DNA of 17,949 nt from Anaerolineae bacterium (GTDB lineage: Bacteria > Chloroflexota > Anaerolineae > Aggregatilineales > Phototrophicaceae): positions 1-17,949 of the forward strand of contig JANQRM010000424.1 in assembly GCA_028284565.1 (NCBI GenBank). Direction: 5' to 3'. The notes beneath the pieces are model-generated. The model saw nothing but the letters and a program-made list of their open reading frames with translations. It searched no databases and was not told the DNA's origin. Shown here in pieces: positions 1 through 5,973 of the stretch. Numbering within the stretch: position 1 is the first letter of the stretch; every line of letters begins with the position of its first letter. Position numbers and translations under genes: made by a program.

Positions 1-2
1 AA

Positions 3-572
3 CTTCCCCAAAAGCCTCTCGATATCGCCTTCATCGTGCGTGCGGTATTTGCCGTGACCTTGCTCTTGAATGTGGTGGATATGGTTTTTGAAATAACCGA
101 ATCGCGCGTTGTGGATTATCATTTCTCTCCCGGCATTGACCGCGACGACTATCTTCTCAGAGACCCGCGCGTTGGGGGAATATTCAGTGTCTATCAAACG
201 TTTGACCGCTTACAACAAGATGGAACCGTGCGACCCGATGCCACAATTCGCTTGATGTGGGAGCCGAAAGAATATTATTGCCCAGCAAGCATCAATTGTA
301 TCGCCGATGTCCTAATCGACCACTGGCGGTATCCCATCTCACAAGGGCAATCCCCCGATGCAATTTTCCAGCAATGGTACGAGGCAGGTGAAGATAATCT
401 CTTGGTCTGGGAAAATGGACTATATTTCACCGTCCAACTCGACCTTGAAAACTTCCCTGGAGCCGATTTGTTCATCCCAACGCTGGAGAAATACATGACA
501 CCGATTTGGACAGATGACTTTGAATACACCTTATATGAATGGAACGAGGATGTAGCTTTTGAGACAGATTAG
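3..572 (+). CDS. C-terminal part of a probable membrane glycosyltransferase-like protein (5' truncated)
   Basis: The reading frame is open from the first bases of the window, so the GTG at 36 is probably not the true start and the gene begins outside. The 189 visible residues open with a hydrophobic stretch (about residues 9-25, AFIVRAVFAVTLLLNVVDMV) that reads as a last transmembrane helix, followed by a soluble domain of about 150 residues. That domain carries WEPKEYYCP near residue 87 and a Cys pair (YCPASINC), then an IFQQW...LLVWENG segment. From memory, this arrangement (helix, then a 'WEPxxYYC' domain) resembles the C-terminus of large GT39/ArnT-like membrane glycosyltransferases of Chloroflexota; this is inference. 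It converges on the GNAT gene with only 3 bases between the two stop codons and no visible terminator. Real coding sequence is near certain, the family is not. Confidence 0.6.
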   Translation, partial: LPQKPLDIAFIVRAVFAVTLLLNVVDMVFEITESRVVDYHFSPGIDRDDYLLRDPRVGGIFSVYQTFDRLQQDGTVRPDATIRLMWEPKEYYCPASINCIADVLIDHWRYPISQGQSPDAIFQQWYEAGEDNLLVWENGLYFTVQLDLENFPGADLFIPTLEKYMTPIWTDDFEYTLYEWNEDVAFETD

Positions 573-575
573 TGA

Positions 576-1112
576 TTACACGCCGTCAAAAGCGGGGTGG
601 AAGCGGACAAAGCCCTGTGTATCCTGAGACGCATTGGGTTGCAATTCATAAAGCATAAAGTGGTCATTAGGTCCTTCATCTGAGAGATACGCACAGGTGA
701 ATCCCAATGGCTGTGCTGGAACAAAGCCGAAGCGCGGATAATAGCTGGGGTGTCCTACAAGGAAGACGAGTTGATGTCCGGCACTTTCACATTGCTTCAA
801 TCCCCACCAGATTAACGTCGAGCCCACAGCTTGCTTCTGGAATTCGGGCAGTACAGCAACCGGACCCAGCGCGACCACATGGTCAACGACTTCACGATCT
901 TGTTCGAGTGTCATAGTCGAAAAGAGAATGTGTCCAACCATTTGCTCTTCGATGCTTGCGACTAAGGAGAATATAACTCCGCCTTGCTCACGTACTCGGT
1001 CAACGACTTGGGCTTCTTCGGGTCGTCCAAATGCCTGCTGATTGATAAATCGAATCCGTTTGATGTCTTCTGGGCGTTCATTACGAATCAGGATTGCATC
1101 GTCAAGCATCAT
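576..1112 (-). CDS. GNAT-family N-acetyltransferase (YhbS-like)
   Basis: A 178-residue GNAT acetyltransferase, which moves an acetyl group from acetyl-CoA to an amine; the substrate cannot be told. It starts LIRNERPEDIKRIRFINQQAF, typical of the first strand and helix. The acetyl-CoA loop lies in LGPVAVLPEFQKQAVGSTLI (residues 82-101), and YYPRFGF (124-130) is the usual C-terminal signature of YhbS-like members. The pyrophosphate loop reads QKQAVG, with Ala where the first Gly of the Q/RxxGxG/A loop usually sits. The frame stays open back to 1205, but that part overlaps pncC. I chose the ATGATG at 1112/1109 because AGAGG lies 3-6 bases ahead of it and it begins 5 bases after the pncC stop, so the two genes are probably co-transcribed and coupled. 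Confidence 0.85.
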   Translation of the reverse strand: MMLDDAILIRNERPEDIKRIRFINQQAFGRPEEAQVVDRVREQGGVIFSLVASIEEQMVGHILFSTMTLEQDREVVDHVVALGPVAVLPEFQKQAVGSTLIWWGLKQCESAGHQLVFLVGHPSYYPRFGFVPAQPLGFTCAYLSDEGPNDHFMLYELQPNASQDTQGFVRFHPAFDGV

Positions 1113-1117
1113 AGCCT

Positions 1118-1606
1118 CTAATTCTCTGCGCTTAAGATTTGCAAGAGTAAGGTCAAACTTGCATGAACACTCGCTTGCTTGTTCGCAATGCGGTCTCCAT
1201 CCCACACATGCCGTTGGACTGCTACCTGTCCGTCTCGTGCTGCAAAACCAATATAAGTTAAGCCCACAGGTTTCTCATCTGTTCCACCGCCGGGACCCGC
1301 AATGCCGGTGACACTGAGCGCATAATCCGTATCAAATAAATCACGCGCACCCACTGCCATCTCACGCGCGGTTTGCTCACTGACTGCGCCATAATCTATC
1401 AGGGTTTGCTCACGGACATTGACCATCTGTTGCTTGGCTGCGTTGGAATAGGTCACGACTCCACCAAACACATAAGCCGAACTCCCCGACACATCTGTTA
1501 GGGTACTCGCAATTAATCCCCCCGTACAGGATTCAGCTGTAGCAATGGTGTGCTGATGATTGCGAAGGGCGATGCCAACATCTTCCGATAATTTGAGCAA
1601 ATCCAT
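1118..1606 (-). CDS. pncC: CinA C-terminal domain / nicotinamide-nucleotide amidase
   Basis: A 162-residue stand-alone CinA C-terminal domain protein. This family deamidates nicotinamide mononucleotide to nicotinate mononucleotide, recycling the pyridine nucleotide released by DNA ligase and other NAD users in the cytoplasm. Family motifs are all visible: AESCTGG (24-30), GSSAYVFGGVVTYSNAAK (41-58), GAVSEQT, and SVTGIAGPGGGTDEKPVG (98-115). The N-terminal molybdopterin-binding (COG1058) half of full-length CinA is missing, so this is the short form as in E. coli PncC. GGAG lies 7-10 bases before the ATG. It is the first gene of a two-gene unit with the acetyltransferase. Confidence 0.92.
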   Translation of the reverse strand: MDLLKLSEDVGIALRNHQHTIATAESCTGGLIASTLTDVSGSSAYVFGGVVTYSNAAKQQMVNVREQTLIDYGAVSEQTAREMAVGARDLFDTDYALSVTGIAGPGGGTDEKPVGLTYIGFAARDGQVAVQRHVWDGDRIANKQASVHASLTLLLQILSAEN

Positions 1607-1623
1607 GAGTTTTCTCCAATTAG

Positions 1624-1652
1624 TTGATTCGTCCCTGACTTCTCCCTATAAT
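1624..1652 (+). promoter_or_regulatory. Sigma-70-type promoter for the lipoprotein gene
   Basis: TTGATT at 1624-1629 and a perfect TATAAT at 1647-1652 are separated by exactly 17 bases. They lie about 50 bases ahead of the lipoprotein start on the same strand. Predicted transcription starts near 1659, inside the GGGATA-rich segment. Confidence 0.65.
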
Positions 1653-1694
1653 GTGGGATAACGGTTCGCTGGAATGTGGGATACTGAGGGATAA
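1650..1694 (+). repeat. Iterated GGGATA / direct repeat at the promoter start region
   Basis: The 11-mer AATGTGGGATA occurs at 1650-1660 and again at 1673-1683 (23-base period), and a third GGGATAAC follows at 1688-1695, matching the GGGATAAC at 1655-1662. The first copy overlaps the TATAAT box, so a protein bound here would affect initiation. No known operator is recognised. Confidence 0.5.
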
Positions 1695-1703
1695 CAAGAT
1701 TTC

Positions 1704-2438
1704 GTGCGCTTTGTAGTCTGGTTGATGATCATCTGGTTCGTTTTAACACTCGTAGCCTGTGGTACGACACCAGATGACACAACAACTGACATCCCCACTC
1801 AGAACCCACTTATCACCCTTACTGTCTATCGACCACCGCCAATAGCCACGATTCCCCCACAATTTACCCCCTTCACCACCCGTTATGCTACAGATGCCCT
1901 CTCGACCTCGCTAAAGTTATCACCACTGCATTGCCAAAACCAACCCTCAAATCAGATATTATGTCTTGGAACGGTTGATAATCCGCTGGATGTACCTGTC
2001 GGACAAGTGTCTCTAACCGTCGTGTTATCTCTCGATAACAAAATTACTATGCAACAGATTCAATTAGAACAAGCCACTATTCCAGCTTTTGAACGTGCGC
2101 CGTATCGTTTCCAATTTCATGCACTCTACCAAAATGCGACAATTACTCTGATGCTTTCCGAAGTTGAAACATTCATCAATGACGAACCTGCACTGACCAT
2201 TGAGCAGGAGACCGTGTTAATTATCGATGGACGCTATCAGTTGACTGCAAACCTCGCGTCTATACGATCCGACACCTCCCGATTAATCGGAAGCCTCTAC
2301 AATGAAGAAGGGCAACTCCTTGTGTATCGCATTGTGGATTTAGAGCCATCCACACAAAGCCAAACCGTTCGCTTCGATTTTCCTATCCCCGATGACGACG
2401 GGATGTATTCACATCATCTCTATTTCGGTAGTTCATAA
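1704..2438 (+). CDS. Predicted secreted lipoprotein of unknown function
   Basis: A 244-residue protein with a clear lipoprotein signal peptide: Arg at position 2, a hydrophobic core (VVWLMIIWFVLTLV) and the lipobox LVAC ending at Cys19, the expected lipidation site. A Thr/Pro/Asp-rich linker follows (about 20-60), then a domain that appears beta-rich, with two parts: about 70-150, containing Cys77 and Cys86, and about 160-244. I do not recognise the mature domain; the pattern (a phrase like GTVDNPLDVPVGQVSLTV) suggests an immunoglobulin-like or FxLYD-type fold, which is a guess. The start is GTG, with GAGGG 13 bases upstream; the ATG at residue 8 would cut the signal peptide and is less likely. 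Its 3' end overlaps pyrH on the other strand by 19 bases. Confidence 0.75.
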   Translation: MRFVVWLMIIWFVLTLVACGTTPDDTTTDIPTQNPLITLTVYRPPPIATIPPQFTPFTTRYATDALSTSLKLSPLHCQNQPSNQILCLGTVDNPLDVPVGQVSLTVVLSLDNKITMQQIQLEQATIPAFERAPYRFQFHALYQNATITLMLSEVETFINDEPALTIEQETVLIIDGRYQLTANLASIRSDTSRLIGSLYNEEGQLLVYRIVDLEPSTQSQTVRFDFPIPDDDGMYSHHLYFGSS

Positions 2439-3172
2439 TCTTCGCTGGCAACCAACGTCCCCACAGAGAAATCCCCCTTCACAACCCGTAAGAGATGGTC
2501 TGCGTCCCAAAAGTTGACCACTATGATCGGCATGTTGTTCTCTTTACAGAGCGTGAAGGCTGTTGCGTCCATCACACGCAACTCATCGTCAAGGACCTTT
2601 TGGTAGGTGATTCGGTCATAGCGCACCGCGTCAGGATGCTTCATCGGGTCTGCCGAATATACACCATCGACTTTGGTTGCTTTGACAATGACATCCGCTT
2701 GTATATCTGCCGCCCGTAACGCCGCCGCCGAGTCTGTGGTGAAGAAGGGATTGCCCGTCCCACCTGCGAGAATAACAATCCGTCCCTTTTGCAGATGCCG
2801 TATCGCCCGCAGTCGAATATAGGGTTCAGCAACCTTGTTCATTTCAACTGCCGTTTGTACGCGTGTGGGGATGCCTTCCCTTTCGATGGCATCTTGGAGC
2901 GCAATTGCATTCATCACCGTGCCAATCATGCCCATATAATCTGCTGTACTGCGATCCATCCCACGCGCCGCCGCTGGTTCGCCCCGCCAGATATTCCCCG
3001 CGCCGATAACAAGAGCAATTTCGATTCCTAAGTCATAAATCTCTTTGATACGAACCGCAATTTCGGCAAAGCGGTCAGGGTCTATGCCATAACCTGATTC
3101 GCCGACAAAGGCTTCTCCACTAAATTTGAGCATAATTCGTTTGAAGGGAAGGTTGGTGTTGGCTTGTGTCAT
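2420..3172 (-). CDS. pyrH: UMP kinase
   Basis: A 250-residue UMP kinase of the amino acid kinase fold; it phosphorylates UMP to UDP with ATP in pyrimidine nucleotide synthesis. The core runs from KRIMLKFSGEAF (11-22, phosphate-binding Lys16) through GAGNIWRG (57-64, usually GGGNIFRG), GGTGNPFFTTDSAA (137-150), ATKVDGVYSADP (165-176), to VGTLV near the C-terminus. Length is normal. The ATG at 3172 has AGGAG about 6 bases ahead. It follows rpsB and tsf on the same strand, the standard order in many bacteria, but an intrinsic terminator separates it from tsf. The usual next gene, frr, is absent: a lipoprotein gene converges instead, its last 19 bases overlapping pyrH. Confidence 0.97.
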   Translation of the reverse strand: MTQANTNLPFKRIMLKFSGEAFVGESGYGIDPDRFAEIAVRIKEIYDLGIEIALVIGAGNIWRGEPAAARGMDRSTADYMGMIGTVMNAIALQDAIEREGIPTRVQTAVEMNKVAEPYIRLRAIRHLQKGRIVILAGGTGNPFFTTDSAAALRAADIQADVIVKATKVDGVYSADPMKHPDAVRYDRITYQKVLDDELRVMDATAFTLCKENNMPIIVVNFWDADHLLRVVKGDFSVGTLVASEDYELPK

Positions 3173-3203
3173 GAGGTCTCCTAATGTGGTTTGTAATAGA
3201 CAT

Positions 3204-3234
3204 AAAAAAAGGGACTAGCACAATGGCTAATCCC
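3204..3234 (-). terminator. Intrinsic terminator after tsf
   Basis: Read on the minus strand, GGGATTAGC (3234-3226) and GCTAGTCCC (3219-3211) form a 9-bp stem with one G-T pair and a 6-base loop, followed directly by seven T residues (3210-3204). It lies 52 bases after the tsf stop and about 31 bases before the pyrH start, so it ends or attenuates the rpsB-tsf transcript ahead of pyrH. Confidence 0.88.
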
Positions 3235-3286
3235 CATTTGATTCATTCCTGAATGTGTGATTGCTGTTCGTTGTTTGAGACAACGA

Positions 3287-3907
3287 TTACGCATCGCCAC
3301 CCTCTAAATCTTCACCGATTTTGAAGCGGGCAAAACGGCTGATTTCGATACTTTCACCAACTTCAGCCACCGTCTCTTGTAGGAGTTGTTCGATCGTCTT
3401 TGCGTCGTCTTTGATGAAGCCTTGCTCCATCAACACTACTTCTTCATAGAACTTATTCAGACGACCTTCTGCCACTTTCTTAGCGATGTCTTCCGGTTTA
3501 CCTTCTTCAATGGCACGGCGGGTTTGCAGTTCCGTCTCCGCTTGGACAACCGCATCAGGCACATCCTCGCGCTTGACATATTGCGGGTTCATGTTCGCAA
3601 TGTGCATTGCCACATCCCGCGCGAAGTTTTGGAAGGGTTCTGTGTTGGCAACAAAGTCCGTTTCACAATTGACTTCAGCAATGACTGCCAGTCGCTTATC
3701 GAAATGGATATAGCTCCCAACGACGCCTTCGTTCATCGTGCGTCCCTTGCCTAGCTTCTTCGCGGCTTTGGCAAGACCCTTTTCACGGAGGAATTCGATA
3801 GCTTTTTCCATATCCCCGCCATTTTCTTCCAAGGCTTTCTTACAGTCCAGCGGACCAGCCCCAGTTGCGGCGCGGAGTTCTTTTACTTCTTGTGCAGTTA
3901 CAGCCAT
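3287..3907 (-). CDS. tsf: Translation elongation factor Ts
   Basis: A 206-residue EF-Ts, the nucleotide exchange factor that releases GDP from EF-Tu. The N-terminal UBA-like domain (1-50) has the family signature ELRAATGAGPLDCKKALEE (10-28; many species have MMDCK). NCETDFVA (80-87) is the conserved TDF motif that inserts into EF-Tu. The protein is of the short class (about 200 residues) lacking the second core subdomain of E. coli EF-Ts (283), common in Chloroflexota and other deep lineages. It follows rpsB by 21 bases on the same strand. The ATG is preceded by a purine-rich AGAGAGAC at modest spacing. A 6-bp hairpin (3269-3285) sits just after its stop codon, before the main terminator. Confidence 0.97.
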   Translation of the reverse strand: MAVTAQEVKELRAATGAGPLDCKKALEENGGDMEKAIEFLREKGLAKAAKKLGKGRTMNEGVVGSYIHFDKRLAVIAEVNCETDFVANTEPFQNFARDVAMHIANMNPQYVKREDVPDAVVQAETELQTRRAIEEGKPEDIAKKVAEGRLNKFYEEVVLMEQGFIKDDAKTIEQLLQETVAEVGESIEISRFARFKIGEDLEGGDA

Positions 3908-3928
3908 GTTCTTGCAGTCTCTCTTTCT

Positions 3929-4900
3929 CTAATCATCGTCGTTTTCGTCGTCTTCGTCCTCATCATCATCCGATGAGTCATCGTCATCATCGCTATCATC
4001 ATCCTCGTCGTCACTATCGGCGTCGAGGTCATCATCTTCATCATCGTCCTCGTCGAAATCCTCATCCTCGTCGTCATCTTCATCCTCGAAGAGAGTTGCA
4101 TCCCGCAATTTAGCGAGAGTCGACTCACCAAGCAGGACTTCGTCATCGACCTCTTCATCTTCAGCGTAGACTTGCTCAAAGGTGACTTCTTCCTCTTCTT
4201 CGCCACCACCTTTACGCATCTGACGACCTTCAATCACCGCATCAGCCAATGCGCCGACCAACAAGCGAATGGAGCGCATCGCATCGTCATTGGCAGGTAA
4301 TATGTGATCGACCATATCGGGGTCTGCGTCAGTGTCCGCCAATGCCAGCACAGGAATCTTGAGGATGTTGGCTTCTTTCACAGCCGTCGCCTCGCGGTCT
4401 GCATCGACCACGATGAGCAAACCCGGTAAGCGTTTCATATCGCGGATACCGCCCAGCCGCAATTGGAGTTTCGTAATCTGACGCTCCATCATCAGAGCTT
4501 CTTTCTTCGTGAGCAGTTCAAACTCACCGGCATCACGCCGTTTTTCCAATTTCTTTAGCGTATCAATCCGTTCCCGAATTGTCCGCCAGTTGGTCAAAGT
4601 CCCACCCAACCAGCGTAGGTTGACATAGGGCATATTGCAACGACGGGCTTCAAACGCCACAATTTCTTGCGCTTGGCGTTTCGTGCCGACAAACAGCACA
4701 CCCCCACCATTTTGCACGGTGTCGCGAACCAAATCATGATATTGATGCAAATTGCGAAGGGTTTGTTGCAAATCGAGGATATGAATCCCATTGCGTTCGG
4801 TGAAGATGAAGGATTCCATCTTCGGATTCCACTTAGCTGTCCGATGCCCGAAGTGAACGCCCGCTTCAAGCAAGGACTTCATCGTTACCTTAGAAGGCAT
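3929..4900 (-). CDS. rpsB: 30S ribosomal protein S2 with a long acidic C-terminal tail
   Basis: Residues 1-230 are an ordinary S2: MKSLLEAGVHFGHRTAKWNPKM at the start, GGTLTNWRTIRERI (99-112), LPGLLIVVDADREATAVKEA (158-177), IRLLVGALADAVIEG (211-225). S2 binds the 30S head/body junction and is needed for S1 binding. After residue 230 the protein extends by about 93 residues: GGGEEEEE, a linker to about 270, then residues 271-323, of which 44 of 53 are Asp or Glu with a few Ser. Usual S2 length is about 230-260, so this is a real lineage-specific extension. I chose the ATG at 4900 because AAGGAG lies 9 bases ahead and the S2 homology begins there; the open frame continues to 5023 but that part is the untranslated leader. 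First gene of rpsB-tsf. Confidence 0.96.
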   Translation of the reverse strand: MPSKVTMKSLLEAGVHFGHRTAKWNPKMESFIFTERNGIHILDLQQTLRNLHQYHDLVRDTVQNGGGVLFVGTKRQAQEIVAFEARRCNMPYVNLRWLGGTLTNWRTIRERIDTLKKLEKRRDAGEFELLTKKEALMMERQITKLQLRLGGIRDMKRLPGLLIVVDADREATAVKEANILKIPVLALADTDADPDMVDHILPANDDAMRSIRLLVGALADAVIEGRQMRKGGGEEEEEVTFEQVYAEDEEVDDEVLLGESTLAKLRDATLFEDEDDDEDEDFDEDDDEDDDLDADSDDEDDDSDDDDDSSDDDEDEDDENDDD

Positions 4901-5044
4901 ATGATAAAACTCCTTAAAATTGGTGTTTACGGTCTCGCACATCGTTCTGCCTTCAAGCTGAACCCCGGTTATACAAGGCAACACCGCCTGAAGTCCCGAT
5001 GTGTGGGAATAGGGTCGGTTCACTTGTCACCAACCCGACGAAGC
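4901..5044 (-). promoter_or_regulatory. Structured 5' leader of rpsB
   Basis: About 138 bases separate the predicted transcription start from the rpsB ATG. At its 5' end GGGTTGGT (5036-5029) pairs with ACCGACCC (5019-5012), an 8-bp stem with one G-T pair and a 9-base loop. rpsB leaders in several phyla carry S2-binding structures for autoregulation; whether this one does cannot be read from the sequence. Confidence 0.45.
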
Positions 5045-5073
5045 ATTATAGCAGTCCACTATCTCCGAAACAA
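5045..5073 (-). promoter_or_regulatory. Promoter of the rpsB-tsf operon
   Basis: On the minus strand TTGTTT (5073-5068) and a perfect TATAAT (5050-5045) are 17 bases apart, upstream of rpsB and pointing into it. It is the only clear sigma-70-type promoter ahead of this operon. Confidence 0.7.
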
Positions 5074-5122
5074 GGTAGCAGTCTTAGAAACCAGTTAGTT
5101 TTTCAGTCTATGAGGAGAACAG

Positions 5123-5285
5123 ATGACTAAAGCATCATCACTATTATATTGATGACACAATAATACAGTTCCTTACCTCAGAAAATGACAATCTGAGATT
5201 GCAAGATGAAGGTATCATTTCACTTGGTAAACTTGATGTTTGTAGTGTTATACTTTTGCGGACAGGGAGTTTCATGTTCTATTGA
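5123..5285 (+). pseudogene. Possible remnant of a small gene in the rpsB upstream gap
   Basis: An AGGAG (5113-5117) five bases ahead of an ATG at 5123 starts a nine-residue frame (MTKASSLLY) that stops at 5152. A different frame is open from 5127 to a stop at 5285 and reads like protein (IDDTIIQFLTSENDNLRLQD, then EGIISLGKLDV), but it has no start codon with a ribosome site. A single frameshift would join the two. No family is recognised. This could equally be chance in AT-rich spacer; the rest of 5074-5278 shows nothing else I can support. Confidence 0.22.
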
Positions 5286-5833
5286 ATTAAGGTGTCAGTC
5301 TTTACCACTGTCGCAAATTCATCATTCAAGTTGGCAAGTGACATCGCATGAACCTGTTCCGCCGGAAACACGGCCCCATCGATACCCACACGGTCAAATG
5401 TCGCTGTCGCATCACTTACTAGATAGACATCAAAACCCAAATTTCCTGCCATCCGCGTCGTCGTTGAAACACAATGATTCGTCGTCAACCCAATAATAAC
5501 CATCTGCTCAATATCTTGCTCCCGTAATCGCGCTTCCAAATCTGTTCCAATAAATGCACTGTTCACCGTTTTACCAATTACTGGCTCATTCCCCTGCGGT
5601 TGGGAGATCTCCATAAAATCATTCCCAACTTGATTCAGACGCAACGGACTCTCCGGGAGTACGGAGTTGTGTTGAATATGAAAAATTGGACGGTTCGCCA
5701 TTCGCCATTCTTGCAGAAGTTGCATGATATTATCTTCCATCTGTGGATTATTCCGCTTCCCCCACACCGGGTCGTTAAAGCCTTCTTGCACATCAATCAG
5801 AATCAGCGCAGTCTTCTCGTTGATCGTTGGCAC
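5279..5833 (-). CDS. Isochorismatase-family cysteine hydrolase
   Basis: A 184-residue hydrolase of the isochorismatase/nicotinamidase superfamily. The catalytic triad is visible as Asp14 (ALILIDVQEGF), Lys88 (VIGKTVNSAF) and Cys121 (GLTTNHCVSTT), and the SDATATF strand (140-146) and the final AxxLNDEFATVVKT match the family ending. Substrate is not determined; the residues that bind zinc in true nicotinamidases (DxH after the first Asp) are not apparent, so a generic amidohydrolase is more likely than PncA. The start is GTG at 5833 with AAGGAG 9 bases ahead. It is a single gene, divergent from the phosphoesterase gene at 5974. Confidence 0.9.
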   Translation of the reverse strand: MPTINEKTALILIDVQEGFNDPVWGKRNNPQMEDNIMQLLQEWRMANRPIFHIQHNSVLPESPLRLNQVGNDFMEISQPQGNEPVIGKTVNSAFIGTDLEARLREQDIEQMVIIGLTTNHCVSTTTRMAGNLGFDVYLVSDATATFDRVGIDGAVFPAEQVHAMSLANLNDEFATVVKTDTLIQ

Positions 5834-5913
5834 GGTTTTATTCTCCTTTAGAACATTTTAGACCCATTCTACCAATCGTTTTCCTGCCAAAGCTATCTGT
5901 TTCTTGCGTTTTA

Positions 5914-5944
5914 TTGAGACAATATCAGTGTACCCTCGTATATA
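5914..5944 (+). promoter_or_regulatory. Weak candidate promoter for the phosphoesterase gene
   Basis: TTGAGA (5914-5919) and TATATA (5939-5944) are 19 bases apart, longer than ideal. Position and direction fit the gene at 5974 and nothing better is present in the divergent gap. Confidence 0.3.
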
Positions 5945-5973
5945 AGTCATGCGTCAAACATGGAGAACATGCA

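Noticed and set aside
3269..3285. CGTTGT...ACAACG hairpin after tsf as the main terminator
   Set aside because: Six-base stem without a T run; the real terminator lies 35 bases further on.
3865..4113. His/Arg-rich plus-strand frame over the S2 tail
   Set aside because: It is antisense to the acidic codons, without homology or a credible ribosome site.
3898..4233. Basic Met/Thr/Arg-rich frame antiparallel or offset to the S2 tail
   Set aside because: It is the same low-complexity GAT/GAC/GAG run read in another frame; the composition is an artefact of the acidic tail.
4901..5023. N-terminal extension of rpsB by 41 residues in the open frame
   Set aside because: S2 homology begins at the ATG at 4900, which has AAGGAG in front, and the extra stretch coincides with the structured leader after the promoter.
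5279..5833. Naming the hydrolase nicotinamidase (PncA) because pncC is also in the window
   Set aside because: The triad is present but the zinc-ligand motif of nicotinamidases is not evident and the genes are 4 kb apart.
5827..5973. Longer start (ATG at 5827) for the EEP gene
   Set aside because: It would overlap the start of the divergent hydrolase gene and add 49 residues without homology; TTG at 5974 has GGAGA at ideal distance.
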